Positions 1 to 8,725 of a stretch of 64,000 bases of DNA are shown piece by piece. The notes under the pieces are model-generated. The model did not search any database. It was given only the letters and a program-made list of their open reading frames with translations, and had not been told where the DNA came from. This stretch comes from Arthrobacter horti (GTDB lineage: Bacteria; Actinomycetota; Actinomycetes; Actinomycetales; Micrococcaceae): contig NZ_JAVALS010000004.1 of NCBI RefSeq assembly GCF_030731045.1, positions 212,734 to 276,733 of the forward strand. The letters are read 5' to 3'. How positions within the stretch are numbered: position 1 is the stretch's first letter; each line of letters begins with the position of its first letter. The position numbers were made by a program, and so were the translations under genes.

Positions 1-675
1 TTCCACGCCCGTAACCGCTTCATCGCGGCTCTGCTGCACAGCCCGTACGACCTCGGCGGGCGTGTGCTCAAGGAATCGCAGTTCGCGGACGTCAAGCACA
101 TCGTCTCGATGCAGTATGCGACCGTCGAAGGACGCCAGTGGGCCCTGGACGACGTGCTGGGCGGGCCGGACGGCATCGCCCCGCTCCTCTCGACCAAGCT
201 GCCCCAGATCCGGGAGATGATGGCCGGTCACGAGGACTCCGTGATCAAGGGCGACCCCGAGGCGTTCCCCGCCCCGCGCATGGCCAAGCACCCTGTGCTT
301 TCCGGCAAGCCGAACATGATCACCCTGCTGCCGTGGACCGCCAGGACGGTCTTCCGTCAGCTCTTCGTGCCCGTTACGGACATGAGCAAGGAGTACCCGC
401 AGACGAAGATCGCCCACCAGGACAACAAGTGGTGGACGGTCTCCCAGTACGACTCCGCCGTCGTGTCCAACGCGGAAGGGACGGGTGCCTCGTGGTACCG
501 GCGTAACCCCGCCCAGGTGCGCAACTATCTTGCGGCCTCGGCGCGCCGCCACGGCGAGCTGGTCTCCAAGTGGAAGAGCCTGCGCGACGAATACCGTGCG
601 GCCCTGCCCGGGATGACCTCGATGGAGTCCTGGAAGGCGATCTTCGACGAGTTCACGGAGCCTGACGGACGATGA
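1..675 (+). CDS. GlfT2-like galactofuranosyltransferase, C-terminal fragment
   Basis: The reading frame is open from base 1, so the gene begins outside the window and only its last 224 residues are seen. The visible part has no GT-A catalytic core. It resembles the C-terminal domain of actinobacterial GlfT2-type galactofuranosyltransferases, with a segment reading DVKHIVSMQYATVEGRQWAL followed by a conserved DVLGGPDGI stretch. GlfT2 proteins polymerise galactofuranose from UDP-Galf on a lipid-linked precursor at the inner face of the membrane. The stop overlaps the start of the ABC permease (ATGA), so the genes form one operon, and this fits export of the finished lipid-linked polymer by that transporter. 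The family call rests on remembered similarity; another GT2 family with the same tail is possible. Confidence 0.6.
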   Translation, partial: FHARNRFIAALLHSPYDLGGRVLKESQFADVKHIVSMQYATVEGRQWALDDVLGGPDGIAPLLSTKLPQIREMMAGHEDSVIKGDPEAFPAPRMAKHPVLSGKPNMITLLPWTARTVFRQLFVPVTDMSKEYPQTKIAHQDNKWWTVSQYDSAVVSNAEGTGASWYRRNPAQVRNYLAASARRHGELVSKWKSLRDEYRAALPGMTSMESWKAIFDEFTEPDGR

Positions 676-1541
676 GCACCACCACCGAGGCGCCGCTGGT
701 CCGTCCGGGGGTGGGCCGTGGTCTGGCGGACGTGTTCCGGGACCGCTATCTGCTGAGACTCCTGGTCGGCAAGGAACTGAAGATCCGGTACCGGGGATCG
801 GCTCTGGGCCTGCTGTGGTCCTATGTGAAGCCCGGCGTGCAGTTCGTCGTGTTCTACATCGCCATGGGCAAGTTCCTTCAGCTGGAGAAGGCGACGGAGA
901 ACTACGCCGTATACCTCTTCTCCGGAATCGTGCTGGTCAATTTCTTCGGGGAGGCGCTGAGCAACGGCGCGCGCTCGATCGTCTACAACGCGGGGCTGAT
1001 CAAGAAGATCTATCTCCCACGCGAGATGTTCCCAGTGGCCTCGGTGTGGGTGTCCGGTGTGCACTTCATCCCGCAGGTGGCCGTTCTGCTGGTGGGATGT
1101 TTCGTCGCCGGCTGGCGTCCGGACTGGATCTCCCTGCTGGCAGCCGTGGGGGGCTTCCTCATCATCGCCATGTTCGCGCTCGGACTCGCCTTGCTGTTCA
1201 GCGCCATCAACGTGTTCTTCCGTGACGTGGAGAACATCGTGGATCTGCTCCTCATGGTCGCCACCTGGGCCTCGCCCGTCATGTACAAGTGGGACATGGT
1301 CCAGAAGGTGGTGGGGGACTTCTGGTTCACCGTTTACCAGATCAACCCGCTGACCGTGGCTGTGGAACTGTTCCACCGGGCGTTCTGGGCCCCGACCACT
1401 CCAGGGGACTTCTCGGTCTATTCCCCTCCCAATCTGCTCACCCTGTGGCTGCCGTTCGGGCTGGTCATCTCCGCAGCAGTGCTTCTGCTCGGCCAGCTGA
1501 CCTTCCGCCGGGTGGAACACCGATTCGCTCAGGAGCTCTGA
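672..1541 (+). CDS. Polysaccharide/teichoic-acid ABC exporter, permease subunit (Wzm/TagG type)
   Basis: This 289-residue integral membrane protein has the ABC-2 permease layout. A short cytoplasmic N-terminus with LVGKELKIRYRGSALG precedes about six hydrophobic segments, and a conserved P-R-E-M-F-P motif lies in the first cytoplasmic loop region. Proteins of this class form the channel that moves undecaprenyl-linked polysaccharide across the membrane. The ATG overlaps the stop of the preceding glycosyltransferase, and the ATPase gene starts five bases after this stop, so permease and ATPase are co-expressed. In mycobacteria the comparable pair exports lipid-linked galactan, which agrees with the upstream GlfT2-like gene. 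The exact polymer here is inferred. Confidence 0.9.
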   Translation: MSTTTEAPLVRPGVGRGLADVFRDRYLLRLLVGKELKIRYRGSALGLLWSYVKPGVQFVVFYIAMGKFLQLEKATENYAVYLFSGIVLVNFFGEALSNGARSIVYNAGLIKKIYLPREMFPVASVWVSGVHFIPQVAVLLVGCFVAGWRPDWISLLAAVGGFLIIAMFALGLALLFSAINVFFRDVENIVDLLLMVATWASPVMYKWDMVQKVVGDFWFTVYQINPLTVAVELFHRAFWAPTTPGDFSVYSPPNLLTLWLPFGLVISAAVLLLGQLTFRRVEHRFAQEL

Positions 1542-1546
1542 GAGCC

Positions 1547-2284
1547 GTGACCTCCACTCCAGTCGCCGTTGAGATCCGGTCCATCAGCAAGCAGTTCATC
1601 CTCCGCCATTCCCGGTCCATCAAAGAAGCCGTCGTCTGGCTGGCGCAGGGGCGCAGGAAGGACCTGTCCAACCGGTTCCACGCGCTCAAGGACATCACCC
1701 TGGACATCGCTCAGGGAGAGACGGTGGCTCTGCTCGGCCTGAACGGATCGGGCAAATCAACCCTGCTCAAGCACATCTCCGGGGTCATGACACCCGATGA
1801 GGGCACGGTCCGCACCCGTGGGCGGGTCGCCGGCCTGATCGAGGTCGGTGCAGGCTTCCACCCGGATCTGTCCGGCCGGGACAACGTGTTCCTCAACGGT
1901 GCGATCCTCGGAATGACCGAACAGCAGCTCAAGGAGCGGTTCGAGTCGATCGTCGAGTTCGCCGAGATCGAGCAGTTCATCGACACCGAGGTGAAGTTCT
2001 ACTCCTCCGGCATGTACCTCCGCCTGGCGTTCTCGGTGGCCGTGCATTCGGATCCCGAGGTCTTCCTGGTGGATGAGATTCTCGCCGTCGGCGACGAGCC
2101 GTTTCAGCGCAAATGCCTCGAGAAGATCGGGGAACTCGTGGATGCGGGCCAGACCCTGGTGGTCGTCAGCCATGACCTCGAACTGGTGCAGAGGGTCTGC
2201 CGTCGTGGCATCGTCCTGGAACATGGGAATGTCGTCTTCGACGGAGATGTGAGCGAAGCCGTCTCGGTGGTGCGCTCCCGCTGA
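1547..2284 (+). CDS. Polysaccharide/teichoic-acid ABC exporter, ATPase subunit (Wzt/TagH type)
   Basis: A 245-residue ABC ATPase with Walker A GLNGSGKST, the signature YSSGMYLRLAFS typical of polysaccharide exporters (SSGM instead of SGGQ), Walker B VFLVDEILAVGD and the H-loop VSHD. The open frame runs further upstream inside the permease gene, but GTG at 1547 is chosen. It follows an AGGAG ribosome site at 1531-1535 and gives the family's usual N-terminus, with the IRSISKQF strand near residue 10. There is no C-terminal carbohydrate-binding extension of the Wzt O-antigen type, so substrate recognition probably does not depend on a modified polymer end. It pairs with the permease immediately upstream. 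Confidence 0.92.
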   Translation: MTSTPVAVEIRSISKQFILRHSRSIKEAVVWLAQGRRKDLSNRFHALKDITLDIAQGETVALLGLNGSGKSTLLKHISGVMTPDEGTVRTRGRVAGLIEVGAGFHPDLSGRDNVFLNGAILGMTEQQLKERFESIVEFAEIEQFIDTEVKFYSSGMYLRLAFSVAVHSDPEVFLVDEILAVGDEPFQRKCLEKIGELVDAGQTLVVVSHDLELVQRVCRRGIVLEHGNVVFDGDVSEAVSVVRSR

Positions 2285-2333
2285 GCCGGCCGGCGGAAAG
2301 GTCCGCGCGGAGATCTGCCCAATGTGCCTGGGA

Positions 2334-2339
2334 TAGAAT
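2334..2339 (+). promoter_or_regulatory. Putative -10 box (TAGAAT) for the acyltransferase gene
   Basis: TAGAAT lies between the ABC ATPase and the acyltransferase. Its T and the following G also form an in-frame ATG at 2338, but transcription would begin near 2346, downstream of that ATG. This supports the later GTG at 2410 as the real start. No clear -35 element is seen. Confidence 0.4.
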
Positions 2340-2409
2340 GGCCAACGCGGTTCACCCCAGGTCGCCGTTCAGCACACCATCTCTGTCAAGGACAGGTACC
2401 GATCCGCCC

Positions 2410-4566
2410 GTGGCCTTTCAAACGCTCCTGACTCGCCGCACGCGTCGGCCGAGGCAGGCACAGCCGGCGAAGTTCCGGGCCGACATCCAGGCGCTGCGGG
2501 CGTTCGCCGTCACCGCCGTGGTGCTCAACCACTTCTGGGTGGAGCGCCTTCCGGGCGGCTACATCGGCGTGGACGTTTTCTTCGTCATCTCCGGCTACCT
2601 GATCACCCGCCACCTGATGGACGAACTGAGTTCCACCGGACGCCTGAAGTTCGGGCAGTTCTACGCCCGGCGCATGCGGCGTCTCCTTCCGGCGGCGCTC
2701 CTGGTATCGCTGGCCGGCCTGGCCGGTGCGTGGTTCATCCTCCCCTTCTCCCGGTGGACGGATGTGGCTCAGGAGACCTTGGCTTCCGCGTTCTATGCGG
2801 AGAACTGGGTGCTCGCCGCGAAGTCGATCGACTACTCCGCCAGCCATGACCTGGCCACGACGGTGCAGCACTACTGGTCGCTGTCCGTGGAGGAACAGTT
2901 CTATCTGGTGTGGCCGGTGCTCCTGGCCGGTGCGTTCCTGCTGGCCGGGCGGCTGAGGAAGTCCCGCCTGGCCGTTGTGGCCGGTGTGATGGTGGTGGTC
3001 TTCGCCGCTTCGCTGGTGTTCTGCATCCTCTACACGGATTCGAACAAGAACGAAGCGTACTTCGTCACCACCACCAGGGCCTGGGAGTTCGCCGCGGGTG
3101 CGCTCCTCGCACTGCTCGCGATTCGGCTCGGCGATGCGTCCGCGTCCCGCGCGAGTGCAGCGTTCAGGACGTTCTGGCACGTGCTGGGAGTGGCGGGGGC
3201 CACCACGCTCCTGGTAACCGTGGTTGCGTTCAATGACCGGACTCCATTCCCGGGCTACATGGCACTCGTTCCTGTGCTCGCCACCGGCGCGATCATTCTC
3301 TCCGGAACGGTGCTGGGCCGGAGCGCCGTCCCCGGCGCGGGATGGGGCCCGCTCCAATACCTCGGTGACGTGTCATATTCCCTTTATCTCTGGCACTGGC
3401 CGGTGCTGATGCTGGCGATCCCGTTGCTGGGGGATCCGATGCATTCCTGGCAGAGGGCGCTCCTGGTGCTGCTGTCGGTGGTCCTGGCTGCGCTGAGCAA
3501 GAAGTTCATCGAAGACCCGGGCCGGAAGCACCTCTTCAGAGGCAGGCCCAGCTGGAACAGTCTGGTGGCCGGACTCGGTGGCATGGCAGTGGTCGGCGTC
3601 GTCAGCTTCGCCATGGTGTTCAGCGTGGGCGTCGCGCAGCAGCAGCAGGCCGCCGAGCTGGCCTCGCTGTCCCAGTCGCCTTGCTATGGGGCCCGGAGCA
3701 TGGAGAACGGCGCGCAGAGCTGCTCGGCGCGCTTCGGCCCTCCGCGGGCCGAGAACATCGGCGCCACCGAGGCGCCGTGGTTCAACGTGCCAGAGTGCAA
3801 GACCGACGCCGACCCGATCGTCGTCCAGGGATCCAAGCGTCTGGACGACTGTGACTTCTCCGGCGGCAGGAAGGACGCGGTCACGGCGTGGCTGGTCGGC
3901 GACTCACACGCCGAGCAATGGAAGGCGGCCATCATCCCGATGGCCCGCAAGCTTCAGTGGCATCTCAAACTGAGCCTGCTGGGCGGATGCCCCGTGGTGG
4001 ATGTCAAACGCATCGCCTTCATGGACGCGCCATCGCTGAGTGCGAGCACCCAGAACCGGTGCCTGGAATGGAGTCAGAAGGTCTCCGACCGGATCCTCGC
4101 CGCCAAACCGGACCGTGTCATCGTGTCTGCCTTCGCCTCCAAGGAGACGATCGACGACGGCACCGGCCGGAACCAGCAGGCACAGTACCGCGACGCGGTG
4201 CAGCGCCGGATCACGCCGTGGGTGAAGCACGGATCCAAGGTCACGATCATCAGGGACACCCCGCTGACGCTGAAGACGATGAGCCCAACGTGCCTGTCCA
4301 GCAACTCCGGTAAGCCTCTGGCGTGCTCCACTGCCCGCGCGTCGGCGGTGATCCCAGACCCGGTGGTTGCCGCGGTGGAGGCACTCAAGCCGCCGCGCAC
4401 CGGCGTCGTCGACATGACGGATCAGTTCTGCGACGCAAGCCGCTGCTATGCGGCGATCGGGGGACTGTACGTGTACTTCGATGGGGATCATGTGGCCCGC
4501 AGTTATGTGGGCAGCATGGCAGCCCTCTTCGAGCGACGTTTCGAGACCGCAGACGGTAAAGTCTGA
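2410..4566 (+). CDS. OafA-type membrane O-acyltransferase with C-terminal SGNH domain
   Basis: A 718-residue two-part enzyme. The N-terminal half is an acyltransferase-3 domain of about ten membrane helices, with the motifs DIQALRAFAV, GVDVFFVISGYLIT, SLSVEEQFYLVWP and YSLYLWHWPVL. The C-terminal third is an extracytoplasmic SGNH domain with nucleophile motif GDSHA (Ser near residue 499) and the Asp/His pair in DGDHVARS (residues 691-694). Such proteins transfer acetyl or other acyl groups from cytoplasmic acyl-CoA to polysaccharide outside the membrane. The GTG start at 2410 is preferred over ATG 2338 because an AAGGACAGG sequence lies upstream of it and the ATG overlaps a -10 box. Its position beside a glycopolymer exporter suggests decoration of that polymer. 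Confidence 0.9.
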   Translation: MAFQTLLTRRTRRPRQAQPAKFRADIQALRAFAVTAVVLNHFWVERLPGGYIGVDVFFVISGYLITRHLMDELSSTGRLKFGQFYARRMRRLLPAALLVSLAGLAGAWFILPFSRWTDVAQETLASAFYAENWVLAAKSIDYSASHDLATTVQHYWSLSVEEQFYLVWPVLLAGAFLLAGRLRKSRLAVVAGVMVVVFAASLVFCILYTDSNKNEAYFVTTTRAWEFAAGALLALLAIRLGDASASRASAAFRTFWHVLGVAGATTLLVTVVAFNDRTPFPGYMALVPVLATGAIILSGTVLGRSAVPGAGWGPLQYLGDVSYSLYLWHWPVLMLAIPLLGDPMHSWQRALLVLLSVVLAALSKKFIEDPGRKHLFRGRPSWNSLVAGLGGMAVVGVVSFAMVFSVGVAQQQQAAELASLSQSPCYGARSMENGAQSCSARFGPPRAENIGATEAPWFNVPECKTDADPIVVQGSKRLDDCDFSGGRKDAVTAWLVGDSHAEQWKAAIIPMARKLQWHLKLSLLGGCPVVDVKRIAFMDAPSLSASTQNRCLEWSQKVSDRILAAKPDRVIVSAFASKETIDDGTGRNQQAQYRDAVQRRITPWVKHGSKVTIIRDTPLTLKTMSPTCLSSNSGKPLACSTARASAVIPDPVVAAVEALKPPRTGVVDMTDQFCDASRCYAAIGGLYVYFDGDHVARSYVGSMAALFERRFETADGKV

Positions 4567-4639
4567 GCAGAATGCCGTGGCCGCCCCGATTGTTCGCCGC
4601 CGCGTGCCAAACGCCCAAGGGAAAGAACGGATTGACCTG

Positions 4640-5692
4640 ATGACGCCTGAACGAAACAACACGAGCCGCCGAGCATTCCTGGCGATGGCAGGGGCTCTTC
4701 CGCTCGTCTTGTCCTCGTGCAGCATTCCTTCAGGTTTGCCCCCCATACCGTCCACGACGCTTCCCGCACCTGACAACGGATCGTTCCGGGTGACGGTGGA
4801 GCATCGCTTCGGCACCGTGACCTTGACCAAACCTCCGGTGAAGGTGGTCACGCTCGGACTCCAGGAGTCCGAGGGAGTGCTGCTGCTGGGGCTCGCGCCG
4901 ACGGGCCGGACCGACACCGACATCACCGACTGGTACAACGCGTTCCTGACGTCCATGCAGCTTCCCGGCTCCGAGCTGCCGCAGCTGGTCAGCACGGGCG
5001 CGGGCGTCCCGGTCGACGCCATCGCCAAGCTCCAGCCGGACCTCGTCATCGCCTTCGAGACGCCGGTGTCCCAGGCCGCCTACGACTCACTCAGCAAGGT
5101 GGCACCGGTCATCCTCCCGCCCAAGGGGCTGGACCTGGCCGATTGGAAGGCCACACTGACGTTCTTCGGCCAGATCCTGGGACGGACGGCGATCGCCCAG
5201 CAGCAGATCGCGGCGACCGAGGCGGCACTGACCAACAGCGCTGCGGATTATCCGGAGCTGAGGAAGACGAGTGCCATGTACGTGGCGGCCTCCAGCATCC
5301 CTGGGTCCGACATCACCGTGTTCGCCCCGGATTCCGCCCCGAGCCGGTTCCTGGCGTCGTTGGGGATGAAAGCGTCGCCATCCGCGGGTATCGCCCGCTC
5401 TCTGCCGGCAGCTCTCACCAAAGCCACTCAGCCGGCGAACCTCCTGCCGCGAAGCAGGAGCAACGAGCTTTCCCCTGACGTCCTGGTGGTGGTGGTGCCC
5501 GGATCGGATTACGGCCAGTACACGGCGAACAAGGCGATCCAGGGCATGGCTGACTTCGGTACGAAGAACATTCTTTACGTGACGGGTCCGGATGCGTTCT
5601 CGATGGACCGTGCTTCCGCCCTCGCCCTGCAATGGGCGTCACGGAACATCGTTCCGGAAATCGGACGCCTGGCGTACGCGGCCACGAAGTAG
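4640..5692 (+). CDS. Iron-siderophore-type ABC substrate-binding lipoprotein (orphan)
   Basis: A 350-residue periplasmic-binding-protein class III (FepB/FecB/TroA-like) protein. The N-terminus carries a twin-arginine-like SRRAFLA followed by a hydrophobic stretch and a lipobox ending LSSC (Cys 27), so it is a membrane-anchored lipoprotein. The body shows the family pattern, with VVTLGLQESEGVLLLGLAPTG at the first strand-helix and KLQPDLVIAFE near residue 135. ATG 4640 follows an AGGGAAAG site and gives a proper signal peptide; the open frame upstream of it overlaps the acyltransferase. No permease or ATPase for iron uptake lies nearby, so it either works with a transporter elsewhere or has another ligand. 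A strong terminator follows. Confidence 0.85.
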   Translation: MTPERNNTSRRAFLAMAGALPLVLSSCSIPSGLPPIPSTTLPAPDNGSFRVTVEHRFGTVTLTKPPVKVVTLGLQESEGVLLLGLAPTGRTDTDITDWYNAFLTSMQLPGSELPQLVSTGAGVPVDAIAKLQPDLVIAFETPVSQAAYDSLSKVAPVILPPKGLDLADWKATLTFFGQILGRTAIAQQQIAATEAALTNSAADYPELRKTSAMYVAASSIPGSDITVFAPDSAPSRFLASLGMKASPSAGIARSLPAALTKATQPANLLPRSRSNELSPDVLVVVVPGSDYGQYTANKAIQGMADFGTKNILYVTGPDAFSMDRASALALQWASRNIVPEIGRLAYAATK

Positions 5693-5711
5693 GCGGGCAG
5701 GCCCGGCGCAA

Positions 5712-5769
5712 CACGAAGGAACCCCGCGTTCCGAACGGATCACCGTTCGGAACGCGGGGTTCCTTCGTG
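5712..5769. terminator. Bidirectional terminator with 27-bp perfect stem
   Basis: The arms at 5712-5738 and 5743-5769 are exact inverted complements, separated by a 4-base loop ATCA. The structure sits between two convergent genes (the lipoprotein gene and the minus-strand membrane protein), so it can stop transcription from both sides. There is a short T-rich stretch inside the stem but no extended U-tract. The stem is unusually long. Confidence 0.85.
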
Positions 5770-5780
5770 GGAGGACGGGC

Positions 5781-7835
5781 TCAGCCGCAGGCTGTGACCT
5801 TGAAGAGCCGTGCGCTCCCGACGGACTTGATCAGTTCCATCCCCGGGGCGGATCCGGAGGTCAGGTCTCTGGTTCCTTCCAGCGGCTCGGGGCGGGGCGT
5901 GATCTCGCGTGCACCGAAGTCAAGCGCGTAGTGCGCATTCTCCTTCTTGATCAACGAGCAGACCTTCGGGTTGTAAGCGGCCTCATCCCAGTGGTCGATC
6001 AAGTACTGCTCGTCCGGGCTGCGGACGCCGAAGATGTGCGGTTCCAGGACGTGGATACCGGTGAAGGCATAGGTCAGTGAGGCTCCCGTGCGGGGGTTGC
6101 CCACCAGCACCTCCCCAAGAGGCACCAGGCCGGGCAGCTGCTTGATCAGGGTCAGTTCGTCCGTGCTCACCAGGCTGTTGTCATTGGTGATCGCGAAGGC
6201 CGTCGAGATGCGATCCTGCACCGCGTTCAGTGAGCCGCCCTGACCGAGCAGGCCCACCACCAGCGTCGCCAGCACCGGAATGACGGCTGCCACGCGCGCC
6301 GGCATGGAGCCGGCCATCCTGGTCAGCTTCTGACGGGATCTGGTCACGGGGAGTCCGGCGTTGCCACTGGAGGATTCACGCTTCGCATAGACCAGCCAGC
6401 CGTGCAGGCGTCCCAGCATCCAGTCCGCGCCGAGAGCCACGACCGGAAGAGTCACAATCGGCAGCAAGGCCGCGAGACGGAAGGAATCGTTGTACCAGAC
6501 TCCCGTCATGAAGTCGCGGAACGCCCCGGCGGGCCAGGAGGAGACGATCACGTACAGGAGGCCGCCGATGGCGTACATGGCTGCCACCCACCACAGCCGG
6601 GTGAAGTTCCGCGAGATCACGTAAAGTCCGAAAAGGGTCAGAATGGCGATGACCCAGGCGATGGTGCTCCCCATGGGAGCGCTCGTGAGGACCTCTCCGA
6701 TGGCGCGGGCATTGGTCTGGAACCCCGTCCAGCCTGCCGCCGCCGGCCGGGCCTTCACCCAGACCACCAGTCCGACCACCGCATACATGACCACCAGACC
6801 CAGCCGGCCGATGAGGGTCCTGGTCACGATCTCCTGACGGCGCCAGGCGAAGAAGCTCCGGAACAGCACGGCCACCACGATGGGTGCGCCGAAAGCCATC
6901 AGGGCCACCAGCGCGCTCGGGTGCGCCAGCGCCAGACCAGGGGCTGTGACCGCGAAGAGGATCAGCGCAGGCCACTGCAGCTTCAGCTCGGTCTGGGTGG
7001 CTCCTGTGCCCTCGATGAGCAGTCCGAGGCACGCGGGAAGAAGCGCCAGAGCGGCGTGGTTCGGATAGAGGACGCCCCACCCGACCATGAGATAGGGGAA
7101 CCCACTGAAAGCCGCGGAGAGGACGCCGGTGGCGAGCAGACCGAGGGGACGCATCCCGATGATGCGGGAGACAAGGAAGATGCAGGAGAGGGGCCAGATC
7201 ACGGCGCCGAGCAGGATGGTGACCCAGTTCACCGCGACCGTGATGCTCGGTGCGCCGAGCATGAAGACCAGGGCCATCACGGCGTGCATGCCCACCGGGT
7301 ACATGCCGCGGGACGCCTCGGTCAGGTTTCCGATCGTCGCGGTGTTGGCGCTCTGGGTGTCCGCGATGAAGCGGACGGCGTTCAGATGGTAGATGTTGTC
7401 GAACGTCTCAGAGAACGAGTCCGCATGACCGAAGCCCGTCATGTAGCGGTAGCCGATGATCGCCGCGGGGACGAGCACCGCCAGCGGCAGGATCAGCCGG
7501 GTGAGAGCCCGCCCGAGATTCATGCTCTGCAGCGCGCCGTTGTGCTGGGGCACCAGACGGGTCACGGGAGCGCCGCGCCACTTCAGGAACCACCGGATGG
7601 CGAGCACCAGCAACGTCAGGATCACTGTCAGCGCGGCGATGCTCACCGGGTTGAACGGGATGTGGGCGTATCCGAAGACGACGCCGGCGCAGGCCACCAC
7701 TGTGGCGGTCACCGGGGCGGCCAGGGCCGCCAAATTCAGGCCGCGGACGCCGGCTGCGATCAAGAGGGCTAGCCCGGGAATGGCGTAGACCGCCAATGAG
7801 AGCGCTAGCGTTGGGAGGGTTTCCCACCAGGACAT
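5781..7835 (-). CDS. Large polytopic membrane protein, GT-C-like (DUF6541 type)
   Basis: A 684-residue protein that is almost entirely hydrophobic segments in its first 530 residues, roughly a dozen predicted membrane helices, followed by an extracytoplasmic C-terminal region of about 150 residues. An early loop has the acidic residues FGHADSFSETFDNIYHLN, the kind of first-loop acidic motif used by GT-C glycosyltransferases that take polyprenyl-phosphate sugars. The family resembles the actinobacterial DUF6541 group. Its start is ATG 7835, preceded by AGGAG. It is divergent from a polyprenyl-phosphate-type GT2 gene, which could supply its lipid-linked donor. Function as a mannosyl/glycosyltransferase is inference; no biochemical role is established from sequence. 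Confidence 0.7.
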   Translation of the reverse strand: MSWWETLPTLALSLAVYAIPGLALLIAAGVRGLNLAALAAPVTATVVACAGVVFGYAHIPFNPVSIAALTVILTLLVLAIRWFLKWRGAPVTRLVPQHNGALQSMNLGRALTRLILPLAVLVPAAIIGYRYMTGFGHADSFSETFDNIYHLNAVRFIADTQSANTATIGNLTEASRGMYPVGMHAVMALVFMLGAPSITVAVNWVTILLGAVIWPLSCIFLVSRIIGMRPLGLLATGVLSAAFSGFPYLMVGWGVLYPNHAALALLPACLGLLIEGTGATQTELKLQWPALILFAVTAPGLALAHPSALVALMAFGAPIVVAVLFRSFFAWRRQEIVTRTLIGRLGLVVMYAVVGLVVWVKARPAAAGWTGFQTNARAIGEVLTSAPMGSTIAWVIAILTLFGLYVISRNFTRLWWVAAMYAIGGLLYVIVSSWPAGAFRDFMTGVWYNDSFRLAALLPIVTLPVVALGADWMLGRLHGWLVYAKRESSSGNAGLPVTRSRQKLTRMAGSMPARVAAVIPVLATLVVGLLGQGGSLNAVQDRISTAFAITNDNSLVSTDELTLIKQLPGLVPLGEVLVGNPRTGASLTYAFTGIHVLEPHIFGVRSPDEQYLIDHWDEAAYNPKVCSLIKKENAHYALDFGAREITPRPEPLEGTRDLTSGSAPGMELIKSVGSARLFKVTACG

Positions 7836-7933
7836 GAATCAACTCCTACTAATCGCACTAAGACTACTAGGACTGAGGTCGGAGAACCCTGTGACACGGG
7901 CGACCCGGAGCCGGTCCGGCTCCAGTCTGTTGA

Positions 7934-7939
7934 TATAGT
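7934..7939 (+). promoter_or_regulatory. Putative -10 box (TATAGT) of the GT2 operon
   Basis: TATAGT lies just before the GT2 gene in the divergent 106-bp gap. Transcription would start near 7946, two bases before ATG 7948, so the message would be almost leaderless and ATG 7942 would be excluded. Confidence 0.5.
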
Positions 7940-7947
7940 TCATGATC

Positions 7948-8721
7948 ATGGGTAACTCGCGGCAATCCAGCGTGCTCATCATCATGCCCGCGTGGAACGA
8001 AGCCGCAGTCATCGGTCAGACGGTCCGCACAGTGCTGAGAGAGAGCCCGCAGTACGACATCCTCGTCGTGGACGACGGATCAACTGACGGGACCCCCCGC
8101 CTCGCGGCGGAGGCCGGTGCGGAGGTGCTTCGCCTCCCCTTCAATCTGGGCGTGGGCGGCGCCATGAGGGCCGGTTTCAAGTACGCCGTCCGGCACGGTT
8201 ACTCGGCGGTCATCCAGGTCGATTCCGACGGCCAGCACGATCCCAAGGACATCGATCGGGTGCTGGCAGGCCTGGAGACGGCCGACATCTCGATCGGCGC
8301 CCGTTTCGCCGGCCGTGGCAGCTACCAGGCCAGCGGGCCGCGCAAGTGGGCCATGGGCCTGCTCGCCAAGGTGATCTCACGGGTCGCCAAGACCGAGCTG
8401 ACGGATGTGACCTCCGGATTCCGTGCGGCCAACGAACGAGCCGTGCGTCAGTATATTTCGCATTTCCCGGCCGAGTACCTGGGTGACACCGTGGATTCCC
8501 TTGTCGTGGCCCTCAAGTCGGGTTACACCGTGACCCAGGTCCCCGTTGAGATGAAGGCACGGCAGGCCGGCACCCCCAGCCAGGGGCCGGTCAAGTCCAC
8601 GATCTATCTCGCCCGGTCCGGACTGGTTCTCTGTTTCGCCCTGGCCAGGCGCCGGACCCGCACATCGGCCGAAGTGCAGAGCCCGTCCTCGGGCGACATC
8701 GCTGGGGAAGGGATCGCCTGA
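7948..8721 (+). CDS. GT2 glycosyltransferase, polyprenyl-phosphate sugar synthase type
   Basis: A 257-residue soluble GT-A protein of the DPM1/polyprenyl-phosphate glycosyltransferase type. It has IIMPAWNEAAVIGQTV at the N-terminus, the nucleotide-binding VVDDGSTD, the LPFNLGVGGAMRAGF segment and the metal-binding VDSDGQHD. The acceptor region has SGFRAANERA. It lacks the C-terminal membrane helices of the GtrB/ArnC type. Enzymes of this kind move a sugar from a nucleotide donor to undecaprenyl phosphate, giving the substrate for GT-C enzymes such as the divergent membrane protein at 5781-7835. ATG 7948 is chosen because the -10 box would place the transcription start after ATG 7942. The DUF2304 gene follows by four bases. 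Confidence 0.85.
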   Translation: MGNSRQSSVLIIMPAWNEAAVIGQTVRTVLRESPQYDILVVDDGSTDGTPRLAAEAGAEVLRLPFNLGVGGAMRAGFKYAVRHGYSAVIQVDSDGQHDPKDIDRVLAGLETADISIGARFAGRGSYQASGPRKWAMGLLAKVISRVAKTELTDVTSGFRAANERAVRQYISHFPAEYLGDTVDSLVVALKSGYTVTQVPVEMKARQAGTPSQGPVKSTIYLARSGLVLCFALARRRTRTSAEVQSPSSGDIAGEGIA

Positions 8722-8725
8722 AACA

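Noticed and set aside
6402..7772. 456-codon open frame on the plus strand inside the 684-residue membrane protein gene
   Set aside because: It is antisense to a clear membrane protein and reads as low-complexity Gly/His/Asp/Gln sequence, the usual product of reading high-GC codons backwards.
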